Shown here piece after piece: positions 20,851-31,994 of a DNA stretch of 64,000 bases (the first letter of the stretch is position 1; each line of letters opens with the position of its first letter). The position numbers were made by a program, and so were the translations under genes. Location of the stretch: positions 23,739,501 through 23,803,500 of the forward strand of contig CM075654.1 in the NCBI GenBank assembly GCA_037953625.1. Direction: 5' to 3'. The notes beneath the pieces were generated by a model that saw only the letters and a list, made by a program, of their open reading frames with translations, did no database searches and was not told the origin of the DNA. This DNA comes from Crotalaria pallida. Taxonomy: Eukaryota > Streptophyta > Magnoliopsida > Fabales > Fabaceae.

Positions 20851-21379
20851 CCGTGGTAGTTAGGTGATATATTAGGACGTTCCGTATCATCTCAAAGATC
20901 GGAACTAAGTGGTTCTGAGTCAGTAGTATAAGTGACAATTGTTTGTGCTGTGTGTGGCCACTTATATGAAGGTGACAAAGACTACATTGCTATTGTGTGA
21001 TGTTTGTGTGCTACTAGTATGTTCAGATTTATTTATCATGTATGCTATAATTGAGTACTGTTGATTAAACTGAGTAGTATGTTGATGGACGTCTGTTACG
21101 TCCTGAATGAGAAAATGAAAAAAAGATAAGTAAGTTGAAGGGAATAAAGATGTAAAGAGAAAGGAAAATTGATGAAAGAATAATGATAAGATGAATTTGA
21201 AAGGAGATAAAGAGTTGAGATTGGGGAACGAATTGATGATAATGTTGAGAACGAGTCAGAGCTGGGAAGAGTAATGTTGTTTTGATGCGAGATGTGATTT
21301 GAGTGGAGCTTGGCTCCTTTGTTTTGTTTTAGACTGGGACTAGTGTTGAGTTGAGCTTGCTCCTCCATTAGCGCTCAGC

Positions 21380-21790
21380 AAAAATGTGGTTTTTGAAAAG
21401 AGATTTTTGAAAAGACTTTTGGAAAGAGGTTTTTGAAAAGATTTTGAAGGGGATTTTTGAAAAGAAATTTTTGAAAAAGGGTTTTTGAAAAGAAGCTTTT
21501 AAGAAAGATTATAAAGAGTATTTTCAGAAAAGCTTTTGAAATGAAATTTTGTGGAAGATTTGAAAGAAGATTTTTTAGAAACCTTGACGAAAGAGATTTT
21601 TAGGAAAATCTTTGAAAGGAGATTTTGAGAGGATGTAAAACTAGATTTTTGAGAAAATTTACAAGAGGGAACCTTATGAAATGGTTTATGACATAATATT
21701 TTGTGAAAGTTTACAAAAGGGGTGTTTTGAGATAGTTTTTGAAAAGGGTGTTTTGAGAAAAGATTTTGAAATGAGATGATTGCGAGAAGT
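21380..21790 (+). repeat. Degenerate purine-rich tandem repeat in F6
   Basis: Many variants of GAGATTTTTGAAAAG and TTTTTGAAAAGAGG in tandem, with unit lengths of about 15-25 bp. No coding meaning is apparent. Confidence 0.7.
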
Positions 21791-22018
21791 GAAGGATGTT
21801 GAGAAAGTTGAGAAATGAGATTTGAGATTGTGGTGATCCCAGCTCTGTGCTATGTGAGAAATGATGAGAGAAAGACTGTGCCCAGTTAGTGGTCGGGACT
21901 CGTTGAAGGGTTGCACGAAGGAAGGGCCGACCTTAGGATAATTAAAAAGATAAAAGACTTTAAAAGACACACGCGGTGAGGTATGAGAGTGCGAAGTAGT
22001 GGAGAGGAAGGAACCATA

Positions 22019-22034
22019 AGTATCTGCGGATACT
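22019..22034 (+). repeat. F6 short hairpin module
   Basis: AGTATC-TGCG-GATACT, a 6-bp stem with a 4-nt loop. The related F7 LTR has a decayed version on the other strand near 42816. A second module, TGGT-CTGGG-ACCA, lies near 22318-22331. Confidence 0.6.
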
Positions 22035-22089
22035 TAGGAGGAGATTGCATTAGGGGAGGACGATGACGGTGAAACGTCAAGAAGTCTAG

Positions 22090-22191
22090 AGTATATTTCT
22101 AGGCAGAACGAACTCCACAAGTGGCGCACTAACGTGGTGGGGACTGGGTCTAATGCCGTGGTAAGTTCTGCGGGCCCACTAGAAATATACT
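22090..22191 (+). repeat. F6 long inverted repeat
   Basis: Outer arms AGTATATTTCTAG (22090-22102) and CTAGAAATATACT (22179-22191) pair over 13 bp; inner arms GCAGAAC (22103-22109) and GTTCTGC (22165-22171) add 7 bp. F7 has the same structure at 42665-42757 with changed but still pairing arms. Confidence 0.75.
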
Positions 22192-23137
22192 ATCGCCCCC
22201 TAGATTGCAAATCGAGAACAGTGAGAGGGACTGGAGTGGGGCATCTTGTTTGCCACTGCGAGGCAGTGTGCCATGATTATTTGTGAATTGATATTGTTGA
22301 TTGAGGCTGAGTCCTCCTGGTCTGGGACCATTTATGTGTTGAGACAGCTGTCGTGCCCGCACGGTAAAGGTCCTATACTCCTGTTTGCTTCCGACTAGGT
22401 TGGGTGGATGACCGAGGAGATGTAGACGTGAGTGATAGCCGAGAACGAAATAAATGTTAAGATGACATATTATAATCCCCAAATCAAGAGAAAGGTGTGA
22501 ACTGATAAGATTGAATAAGAAGGAATTAGAAATATGAGTGAAAGAGGAAGAAACAGTGGTTTATAAGAAATAAAAGTAAGATGGCAGGAAGATGAAAAAT
22601 GATAATGAGAGTGATGATAATAATACAAGGTAATAATGATATACTTGATTGTTGTATGCCTGTGTGTTATATCGTGTGTTTTTTTGGTCCTATTATCTTG
22701 CCTATCGTAATCCCACACCGTCGACGATGCGTCGTTCGGATCGCTTACTCTCTCCTGTTCGTTGTAACATCCCAAATTTAACCCCAAGCATAATTAGTGA
22801 GTTAATAGGTTTAGAGCGTAGATAATGGGTAGATCAATTTCTTAAAGAATTTTGTGAGCAAGGTGAGCAGCCATTTTAAGTACTAGGGGTTGTGTAGGAG
22901 ACATTTGAAGCAACGGGCAAAATTATCTAATCGAAATCGGGGGTTAAATCGGCGTATTAAATGTTAGAAATCAACCGAAAAGAGAAAATTAGGAATTTAT
23001 TATAGGATGCTAAGAAATTAAATTCCACCGTTGGATATGAAGTTTAAGGGATTAAGAAGCTTGTCTAAAAATTTGGGCCCGATCCGACGGTTAACGAAAA
23101 AGTTTCAAAGAATCAAAGTCGGGAACTTCTGGTGCAC

Positions 23138-23435
23138 GCCCAGGCGCACCAGGGTGCATCAGATGCACCAACTCAGTAGGAAATTCGCCCAGGCGCGCCA
23201 TATGCTCGCCCAGGCGCGCCATCAGCACCAGCCAGCCTCCTGGTGCGCCAGAAATCAGCACCAGCCCCATCATCCCACCAGAAGCGCGCACCAGCCAAGC
23301 ACCAGCACCAGTCTGGTGCGTACCTTGCGCCCAGGCGCACGGACGACTTGCCCAGGCGCGCGCGAGAGAGCAATAGCGCATCAGATGCGCGTGTGGCGCG
23401 CGCAGGCGCACCCAGCACCCTGCCCAGGCGCGCGG
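23138..23435. repeat. F4 GCCCAGGCGC repeats, 21-22 bp pairs
   Basis: GCCCAGGCGC starts at 23187/23208 and 23329/23350 (21 bp apart); CAGGCGC at 23403/23425 is 22 bp apart; a degenerate pair is near 23141/23160. GC-rich in an AT-rich setting, upstream of the leader, as in F1 and F2. The motif is not a perfect palindrome, though GGCGCGCC copies are. Confidence 0.65.
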
Positions 23436-23589
23436 GCGCTAATCTCCAGCGCCAGCACCATAAATGGTGCGCTGGCTGACCCCCAAACCCCTATTCCAGC
23501 CCCATTTCTCCCTCCCTCACCCAAATCAACCAGCAACACCAGCCACCACCACAAGCCGCCACCGCCAAGGCCACCACCACCACCATGAG

Positions 23590-23830
23590 CGCCTCCCTCT
23601 CTCTCCTCCCTCTTGATCTCTTTCTCTCTCACCTCCATGACCCATTCCCTCTCATCTAGGGCTTTGCTTCCTCTCTCCTCCAACCACCACCATATCCTCC
23701 ACCAGCCACCACGGCCAACCACCACACCGGCCACCCACCACACTCACGACCTCCTATTCACTCTCTCTCTTACTCTCCCTTTGACCCTTACTCTCTCTCT
23801 CTCTCCTCTCTATTTGGTTTCTCTCTCCTT
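23590..23830 (+). repeat. CT-rich leader tract of F4
   Basis: Long runs of CTCTCT and TCCTCC, preceded by CCACCA repeats. Similar pyrimidine-rich leaders occur in F3, F6 and H. Pyrimidine tracts are common in plant 5' leaders; no gene is supported. Confidence 0.6.
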
Positions 23831-24013
23831 CCACCGGATCTCACCGGCGTCGTTACCGATCGTGATTCGCACTGGGCTTGTGTTGGGTACTCCGAGGCTT
23901 GGAGCTTTGGCCTCGAATCCGGCCGCGGTCGTTCTCAATAACGAGGAGCAACACCGACGCAGTCATCGACACCGAGCCACAACCCAAGTTCTTTTTTTAA
24001 ACGGAAGTCCGAG

Positions 24014-25346
24014 GTAAGAAGGGAAGTGTTACCTTTACTTAGAGGGTATTTTCTAGCTTGTATATAGGGGGAATTAAGGGTAGGGAATAAAATAGAAAGA
24101 TGAACCTTAGGGAAATTGACTAGAATAGGATTTATGAAAGGTTAATGGATATGACTATAATTGTGTATGTTTGTAATTGTCTAGATTTAAGTATTTGTGG
24201 GTTCAATAATGAGAGTGAGCTATAGATTTAGAGATGAGATAGACAATTGGATTTAATGATGATGGTGGTAGAATATAGCATGGCTTGAAGGTTAATAATG
24301 GATATAGTGACTAGAAAGTTGATTTTGTTATTAATTTTAGTAGTTAGAATGGAATTGTAATGAACATGAATGATGATGAAGAGTAAAATGCAGTTAACGG
24401 AAATAAGAAGGAAATTAGGTGAATGGTAAAGAAATCAAGGAAAGGACCAATGGTTAGAGAAGAAGGTAAGTAAATGGTATGAATAATGGATTATGATATT
24501 GAGTATTGTCTATGGACCCTCCAAAATGGAGAGGATACATTCATGACCCTCCCTATGCGGAGCGGGAAATTATATTATCATGACCCTCCCTATGCGGAGC
24601 GGAAAATTATATAATCATGACCCTCCATAAAGGAGCGGAATTTATACATTATCATGACCCTCCATAAGGGAGTGGATATTATCAGGACCCTCCGTAAAGG
24701 AGTGGATATTATCATGACCCTTCACTTGCATCGTAAGTGAAGTGAGAACAGGACCTTCCGCTTACTCTCTAAGAAGGAGTGAGGATTATATGTACAGTAT
24801 CATGACCCTCCATAAGGAGTGGATAATATCAGGACCCTCCATAGAGGAGTGGAATATTATACTATCAAGACCCTCCGTAACGGAGTGGACATTACCATGA
24901 CCCTCCATAAGGGAGTGGATAATATCAGGACCCTCCATAGAGGAGTGGAATCTTATACTATCAAGTCCCTCCGTAACGGAGTGGACATTACCATGACCCT
25001 CCATAAGGGAGTGGATAATATCAGGACCCTCCATAGAGGAGTGGAAATATTATATTGGCAAGGCCCTCAATTAGGAGTGAGTATTATTCAGGAATAAAAG
25101 GGTAGGTAGGTAAGTATGTAAAATGATAGAAGGACATGATAGAATCAAGAAAGGTTAAGGGAATAGTAAAAAGGAATAAGAAATGAATATGGACAACAAG
25201 AGGGAATTAATGAAGCAAGGGAAATCGAAATAGAAAATACAATTCAAGTGATAACGGGTAGTAATCCCTTAGTTGTTCTCTATGTCATTTTAGAATGTAT
25301 TTTCTAAGTTCTGTGTAATGCTACCCTTCTTGATATATTTTTACAG
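24014..25346 (+). other. Putative LTR intron of F4
   Basis: Donor GAG|GTAAGA and acceptor ATTTTTACAG|GT, 1333 nt, containing the whole hairpin array. Prediction from splice consensus. Confidence 0.5.
24515..25081 (+). repeat. F4 array of short inverted-repeat modules
   Basis: Modules spaced about 30-60 bp: CTCC-ATAAG-GGAG, CTCC-ATAGA-GGAG, CTCC-GTAAC-GGAG, CTCC-CTATGC-GGAG, and one very different stem CTTCACTT-GCATCGT-AAGTGAAG near 24720, which stays self-complementary. Separators are AT-rich (TATTATCA). Same position in the LTR as the CYGGG arrays. Confidence 0.75.
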
Positions 25347-26343
25347 GTGAAGAAGGAGCTTACACGAGTATGGCCGGGCAGGATTACACTCCACCTCGTG
25401 GAATGTTGCTTAGTTAGTTGAGTGACCCTTTGTGGGTCAATAGTTTCAGTTTTGGGAATTTGAAATGTATAATATTTTGGGAAAGCAAACCCACTTTAGA
25501 GTTGTAATCATTTTCTGAAAAGTGTAATTGAACTGAATTGTATTTTGGCCCTGCTGGCCCATTGTTGTTGAAAATGAAGTTTTATGCAGGTTAATCAGGA
25601 AAAGTAAATTTTGGGAATATCCCTAAAACAAAGGAAACTCCGTCCGATTTTACGGAGATTTTCATAAGAAATAAAAGTAACTAAGTGTTTTTCCTAATCA
25701 GCTAGTAGTACTAAAAGAAAACTTTAAATTCATAATAAATTAAGGGTAAAAGTAACTAGGGTGTTACATTCGTTGGCATATCGGTGCTGCTGATATCTCA
25801 ACGGGCAGACGGAGCATCATGGGGAGATCATCACTCAAAAGGAATGGGGGCGGAAGTTGAACTACAGCAGGGGAGCAGTGATTGAAGGGACTTCATCTTC
25901 GAGAATGGAGAAAGCATACAAGAAGAAAAGGGAAGCGTCATCCTGTGGTGTTCGCCAGAAAGAGTTAGGGGTAGTGTTTTAGTTAAGATGATTGTTTGTG
26001 TCTTGAGTCAAGGATTACCGATGCCATGAGCCATTATGTAATTGAACTAAGTTTTAATTAATGGAGCACATCTTTATGCAAAGTAGAGTCATGTAAAGTT
26101 TCTGAAAATGGTCAAGATGATTTGAAACCAAGTTCTTTAATGGAAACAAATATTTTATGAAAAGAAAGGTTTTAGTAACAACTCGGTTTTCAGAAAAGCA
26201 ACTTGAAGAGTACCAAGAACCTTTAAACAACGGTTTCAAACTCTTCAACAACGTTTTATAAAAAAAAATTGGCCTCATTTTTGGTAACTTTAATAAGTAA
26301 AAGTGAATGTTTTGGTTTACGAAAATCGGGCTGTTACATATGA

Positions 26344-27796
26344 AATCAATCATAATGGCACAAATCAAAGATAAAAATCATTTTGAGTTAGAAGAAGTCA
26401 AAACCGTGATATGCAATAAAGAAAGGTTAATTCTTTTGGTTCAAAAACAACATGCAAAGCTCAAAAACCAAACCTTTTCATGAATAAGTTAAAGATCAAG
26501 ACCAAAATCAAGACTTTATCAAGATCAAGTAGAAATCAAACACTTTCAACCACTCAAATCAATTTTTCTAAACATGAGATTAACATGCAATGACTTAGAT
26601 CAAATAAAAAGGCATCAAGACCAAATCTTCTAGTCATGGTCGAAACATAGGGCTCATGATCTAGTGTTTTATAAGTTTATTTATTCTTAAAGTTTCATGA
26701 TCAAGGTTCATTTAACACAAGCATGAACTCAAATCATAAAAATCATCATCAAATCAACATGCAACACCCAAGATCTTAACTTTATGATCAACCAAATTTA
26801 GATCGCACATTTATTTATCAAAGAAACTCTTAAACACATCTTTAAATCACGGTTTAAGGAAGAAAATTTAACATGCAAAGAGGTTTGCTTTAAACTTTAC
26901 AAAAGTCTCAAAACTTTTTAGATCTTTAAGATTTTGTTTGAAAAACTTTAAGATCTTTCATGAAAACCTTAATCGAGTTATGAAGTCCGTTGGTTAGACA
27001 TTTACAAGTTCACTTTTAGCTTTAAAAATCCATGATCAAGCACAAACACACTTGTACTCATCATTTAAACTTGGAAAATTAACATGCAAAGAAAAAGGAG
27101 AAGAAAAATTACAAGATCAAAAGAAAAATCTAACTATTACAATTTCCTTCATGCTCATTCGAAATACCCACCAAGAAAAGGTTGATCTCCTAGATTTTAG
27201 GGTCTTGGGTCTTCAAGAAAGGTCTTAGGTTTTTGGCTTGAACTCCTTCCTCCTCCTTCTTTCTTACTCACGGCCTCCCCCTTCTCTCTCTATCTCTCTC
27301 TTTTTCTTTCTTTCTCTAAGAGTTTAAGGGTCTCTTAGAGTTGTGTTTGTGAGGAATGAAAGGAAATGAGGAGAATGGATGGGAAATGAACTAAGGGGTA
27401 TGACTTATATAAGCAACTCGTGTAATCCCTTTCTTGCCCTTGTGAAATTCGGCCTTGGGTGCAAATGGGAGGGGCAACTTTGGCAACTCAAATTGTTGCA
27501 TGGGTGGTGTTTAGCAAAGGAACACCTAGGAGTAGTCTTAGGCTTTAAGTTACTTTAGGCTTAAGGATTTATTTTTGGATAATTAAATTTTCAACCCATT
27601 AATTCCCTTTTGGTTCTAAATTACCTCATTAGCTTTTCATCTTGAAATAAAATGAAATCCTAACATGCACACATACATACATACACGTAGCACATATTAT
27701 GCATACACAAGTACCATACATATAAACACTCATACATACATTCTCATATTCTTCCACTAATTTAATCGCCATATATCCTTAAGCATACACACATAC
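26344..27796 (-). mobile_element. H: minus-strand F6 LTR, third segment
   Basis: Continues H between the F6 solo LTR and F2b. The reverse complement matches about 17860-19300 of the F6 copy, including the CT-rich leader (27270-27330) and the TATA box (27405-27412). Ends at the F2b insertion (TSD CATAC 27792-27796). No gene. Confidence 0.8.
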
Positions 27797-28269
27797 TGTA
27801 ACGTCCCTCGTTTCTTAAAAAGAATTTAGCTCATTATTGAAACGTGTTGGAAAAGTCTGAGTATGAAATTTTTTTTTATATGTGGTACTCAAGTTTAAAC
27901 CATGCATTTGAAGGGAATTCGGTGGAAGGAGTAATTAATTTCTGAACATCTTAAAAATCAATTTGAGATAACCCTTATGGCACGAAATAGCTTTCGAATA
28001 TAACTTAACTATAAGATTATCCCAGGAAATTGACTTTAACAATACTACCTTCATCACCGAACTCAAAATATAAAATCAGAGTCAGCGGAATATGTGAAAA
28101 TGGTTTATTTATGTTTCCTTATAGTTCATAAATCATGAGGAAGGTCATTGATTCATAAAAACAGGTGTAAAAACTTTATGAGTACCACTAACTTAATCAA
28201 ATGGTCAAATTTAAGTTTTACTCTGATACATCTCTCAAATTATAGAGTTACGATTTCTATCAAAAGTTG

Positions 28270-28394
28270 GAGACGTTCAGAGCTAGTCAATGGTCCTTCG
28301 TCCAATCATTCTTTTGGCCAGATCTTCAAGAGTTGTACAAGGAGTCTCTATCCCATGATCACGGATCTTTAGAAGATCTAAGTACCTGGTCAAC
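28270..28394 (-). pseudogene. Decayed LTR ORF remnant in F2b
   Basis: Directly after the minus-strand acceptor AG|GT the sequence reads GTGTTGACCAGGTACTTAG, clearly the counterpart of GTGATGGCCAGATACCTAG in F1. The start codon is TTG instead of ATG and in-frame stops follow soon. Homology fades after roughly 100 bases, so the left limit is uncertain. Confidence 0.45.
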
Positions 28395-28658
28395 ACCTAA
28401 TAACGGCAGGGAGGTAAGCTATACTCATTTGCATAATAAAATGAGAACAACGTACTAACATGCACAAATAAGCAATTCCTCATGATCCCAATGCTTATAC
28501 ACGTGTATCAAATAGTCAAGTTATATGCACAACTTATGAGCAAGCCAATTTAGTTGATAATTAAACCCTTTAATGATATGTCCAGATGCTTGCTCACTAT
28601 TTCTCAAGTCATGAAATTTTCTAATCAATGCTCTCATGCATGACCATCCAAACAATCC

Positions 28659-29600
28659 GTATACGTGCCTCAGACGTATAGTGAACCTGTTCGGGCCATA
28701 ATCCATAATGACACTACCAAAGTGTACGTTGCGTCACCAAGACGTAATAGCATCTCCTATGCTGCCCACATTACCAAAATGTGTCATCGAGCAAGCCACA
28801 CGACTTTGCCTGGAACGTGGTCCATAATACCAATATCGATGTGCACATCTCGTCACCAAGACGAATATCCAACGTTGGCAGCAACCAATGCTGACCACAT
28901 TACCAAAATGTGACTACAATAATCCTTTTCATCACCAAGACGAATGTCCAACGTTCTCAGCAACCAATGCTGGTCACATTACCAAAATGTGACTTCAATA
29001 ATCCTTTCGTCACCAAGACGAATATCCAACGTTCTCAGCAACCAATGCTGGCCACATTACCAAAATGTGACTACAGGCAAGTCGTAACCAAATTGGTACT
29101 CCCAGAGTACCCTCGTCATGTTCCTCGAACATGAACAAATGATATGCTACACATCACCATGCATAAATACATACCAACATTCCATTTAAGATTATTCCTT
29201 AATATCCATATGTGCATCATGCAATAAACTTACCAATGTAACGACAAGTTTGGCTCATAAACAATACGTCCCATTCAGATTGTACGTGCACGTTTTCAAA
29301 ACATATTCTCCTCAATCTCAACAACATTCTTTGAATGTTGCCCATGTTCTCAAAATGGGTTATCAAGCTTGTCATACAACCTTTGGTATTCTTAGAGTAC
29401 ATTTTCACATTCCCCGAACGAGTGACATTAATGATCAAGCTTGGTATCATACGTCCCAATCCGAATGTACGTCCACGTTCCCAGAACGAAATCAACAACA
29501 TTCCTCGAATATTGCCCACATTCCTAGAATGTGTCATCAAACTCGTCGTGTACATTTGGTACTTCCCGGATACCCTCTTCATGTTCTGCTAACATGACCA
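28659..29600 (-). repeat. F2b hairpin array
   Basis: Plus-strand modules: ATACGT-GCCTCAG-ACGTAT (28659), CACATT-ACCAA-AATGTG (several copies), GTC-ACCAA-GAC (several), GGTACT-CCCAG-AGTACC (near 29095), CATGTT-CCTCG-AACATG, ACATT-CTTTG-AATGT, CGTT-CCCAG-AACG, CACATT-CCTAG-AATGTG, and CATGTT-CTGCT-AACATG (near 29580). On the element strand the loops read TTGGT, CTGGG, CGAGG, CAAAG, CTAGG. Stems GGTACT and CGTT with loop CTGGG also occur in F1. Confidence 0.78.
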
Positions 29601-29837
29601 GCGGTATCCTATCGTCTTATCATCATATATATAAATGCACACAAATTCTCCATTTAAGACTATCCATTAATCTTATTATGTGCAACATGCATTATGTTCA
29701 CTCATGTAATAACAATGTAATTTAACACAATATATCCTTCTTGGAACATGACCCATTTCTTGGTAATTCATCCTTAACTTACTTGAAATTTGACTTAGTT
29801 GAAAATGGTATTTTGGGTAACATTTTGATTAACAAGA

Positions 29838-30180
29838 CTCGAGTATAATTCCCTTGGACTCGAGTGAATCATACTTTTCATAAAAGTACTCGAGTAATTC
29901 ATGAATACTCGAGTGTTCTTCACTTTCCAGAAATTCATCTTTCAGATTTTATCAAAATACTCGAGTGTTCTTTATGGTTACTCGAGTGTTCCTCAGGTTT
30001 TATCAAAATACTCGAGTGTTCTTCATGAGTACTCGAGTGTTCTTTGTTTCCAGAAATTCATTTTCAAATTCATTAAAATACTCGAGTGTTCTTCATGAAT
30101 ACTCGAGTGTTCTTTGTTTCCAGAAAATTCAATTTTCCCAAAATGGTCTAAACACTCGAGTATCATCCTAAATACTCGAG
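29838..30180. repeat. F2b ACTCGAGT palindrome pairs
   Basis: CTCGAG cores at 29838/29859, 29889/29908, 29960/29981, 30011/30032, 30081/30102 and 30155/30175, with distances of 21, 19, 21, 21, 21 and 20 bp. Confidence 0.82.
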
Positions 30181-31227
30181 TATTTGCAGACAGATAACAC
30201 TGAAAATTGCGTTTTAACATACCATTTCCAATTATAGCCAATTCCAATTAAAACCAAGGGTCAACAGAGCTTACATTACGCATATTAAACATGTTCCAAT
30301 ACAAAAATTACATTGTATTTCAGTGAATCATAACTTAACATCAATTATGCATAAAACCCACATTTTGAGCAACTTAACATACCAAATTCCATTCTAATCA
30401 TTTTTGGCATGAAAATAACTTGCAAACATTACACATGCAGCATAATAAACTTGCTCAAACATATATCATGCCTTAGATTGGCCTTCATGCCATTTCTCTA
30501 ATTCAAACTATGCCCTTAAGCCTCATGGTGGCTCATCCTAATTTCAAATACATTTTACTCTCATTCTAGCAAATGGTAAGCTTCCCCCATACCTCTAGGT
30601 CGTGAATTAACACATGAATTGCAGAGAAATTGGCTGGAGTGCTCTATCCCACAAAACCTTTTGCATGCAGCCACATTCGAACAGGGTACCAAAACCAGAG
30701 GATTTGACATGCAAAAACGTTTTAGAAATTAGGGAAAATGATTAGGATTGACTCTCTGCAACTTAAACTAGAAGTATGAACGAATTTGAGGTTTGGAGAG
30801 CTCATGAACTTACCAAAATCCGAGCTCCAACTAAGCTCCAGACCTCAGGTTTTCGTACTTGACAGCTAAGGACACAACACTCTCGAGCTTCGATTCTCCT
30901 TCCTCAAGCAGCCACCACTCTCAAATCTTATGTCTTTTTAAAGCTCGTGATGTGAGCTTTACAATGGTGTATTACTCTCAATTCAACTCTCAAACACGAT
31001 CGAATAATCAGAGCCCGAAATCAGGAACCCTAACTTTGAAATTTCAGAGCAAATCCACCAAAATCCTCCACCCTCATCAACCAATCGCTTAAATAGACAC
31101 CACCATCGCTCATGCAACTCGCCACGATGCCCATTAACGTGTCCTGGGGTGTTTTCGTGTCAACCAGAAAGAATCGTTGTGTGTTGACTCATCAAATGCA
31201 CTAACGAGTTCTCCACTGACTCGATTA

Positions 31228-31253
31228 CTCGAGTGTTTCCAGGAATACTCGAG
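31228..31253. repeat. F2b paired palindrome in U3
   Basis: CTCGAG at 31228-31233 and 31248-31253, 20 bp apart, upstream of the TATA box on the minus strand. Same place as the F2a pair at 2606/2626. Confidence 0.75.
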
Positions 31254-31540
31254 TGTTTTTGGTCAATTTTCAAAAATATTTATTTTAATACCCTTCCCTC
31301 CAAAATCTTCCTAATATTGCTTCTAGGTCCTAATTCAGGGACTAATATGCAAAAACATTATTTTTACATATTATACTTTATTAAAGTACTTTTTCAATCT
31401 CATACTGGCATCAATACCAACATATAATTAATCCAAATTAATTATGAATATATATTTATAATTAAGGAAAATAGTTATGAAATAACCTTTCATAATTAAA
31501 ATTTTCATTACATCAGGGGATGAAAATTTGGGGTGTTACA

Positions 31541-31830
31541 CATACATACACATACATTCATGAAAACAAATCTTTTTCTCATAAAATGACTCATGTATAA
31601 AAATCATTATTCTTTTAAAGCATAAAAATTGTAAACACGTAACCATTCCAAAACTCAATTTCTAAAACCCATAAAATTATTCCATAAAAATCATTCCTTT
31701 GAAATCATTTACCACTTGAAAACGTGAATTAAGAAATTCATTTAAGAAGATATTCTTTCAAAAACACTTTTCTCAAGAATAAATCTCTTTTGTATTTTAA
31801 AGTAATACGAGGAATTTGCGGGGTGTTACA
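31541..31830 (-). mobile_element. H: minus-strand F6 LTR, terminal segment
   Basis: The 5' end of H on the minus strand: it starts TGTAACACCCCGCAAATTCC at 31830, matching the F6 solo LTR start at 17713. CCAAG follows at 31831-31835 as the presumed right TSD copy; the left copy is outside the window. H is inserted into the 5' LTR of E2, as shown by the match of 31831 onward to 39938 onward. Confidence 0.85.
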
Positions 31831-31994
31831 CCAAGGATTATACTTCAAATTTATCATTCAAAAGGGAAATTGAAATATTTCTAAATCACAGTAATTAGTA
31901 AAGATAAAACCAACCTTAATAATTGTGCATTCATGCATAGATAATGGAAGATTGGTTGGTAGGAACGTTTATCATGTTATGGAAATATGAGGAG

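Larger units (their letters stand above)
22763..25768 (+). mobile_element. F4 solo LTR nested in the F6 solo LTR
   Basis: Begins TGTAACATCCC and ends GGGTGTTACA; perfect TSD TTCGT (22758-22762, 25769-25773). 3006 bp, no pol. Contents: repeated GCCCAGGCGC motifs upstream, a CT-rich leader, putative donor CCGAG|GTAAGA at 24013, hairpin array 24515-25081, the word AAGTTCTGTGTAATGCT shared with F3 and F8, and putative acceptor TTTTTACAG|GTGAAG at 25346. No conserved ORF follows the acceptor, unlike F1/F2. Confidence 0.93.
17713..26338 (+). mobile_element. F6 solo LTR (plus), carrying a nested F4 solo LTR
   Basis: Begins TGTAACACCCCG and ends GGGCTGTTACA; the TSD reads CATGA (17708-17712) and TATGA (26339-26343), one mismatch. 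The host continues smoothly across it, as shown by the homologous stretch near 19290-19340 inside this same element. About 5.6 kb without the F4 insert and its TSD. No PBS, PPT or pol. It is inserted into another member of its own family (H) in opposite orientation. It contains a TATA box (18321), a purine-rich repeat (21380-21790) and a long inverted repeat (22090-22191). Confidence 0.88.
28397..30813 (-). other. Putative LTR intron of F2b
   Basis: Minus-strand donor GGATTTTG|GTAAGT (30814/30813) and acceptor CTGCCGTTATTAG|GT (28397). It holds both the palindrome pairs and the hairpin array, as in F2a. Confidence 0.5.
27797..31540 (-). mobile_element. F2b solo LTR (minus strand)
   Basis: 3744 bp, with perfect TSD CATAC (27792-27796, 31541-31545). 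On the minus strand it begins TGTAACACCCC and ends ACGTTACA. It shares ACTCGAGT palindromes, start region and leader style with F2a, but its hairpin array is of the F1 type. On the minus strand: U3 pair near 31253-31228, TATTTAAG at 31096-31088, putative donor TTTTG|GTAAGT at 30814/30813, palindromes 30180-29838, hairpin array 29600-28659, acceptor TTATTAG at 28397, then a decayed LTR ORF. Confidence 0.92.

Noticed and set aside
23031..23588. 185-aa Ala/Pro/Arg-rich ORF in the F4 LTR
   Set aside because: Composition reflects the GC-rich repeats and CCACCA tract; no domain, and it lies upstream of the leader.
28659..29600. Regular repeats that could suggest a CRISPR array
   Set aside because: Units are self-complementary with changing arms and irregular spacing, lie in a plant solo LTR with a TSD, and no cas gene is present.
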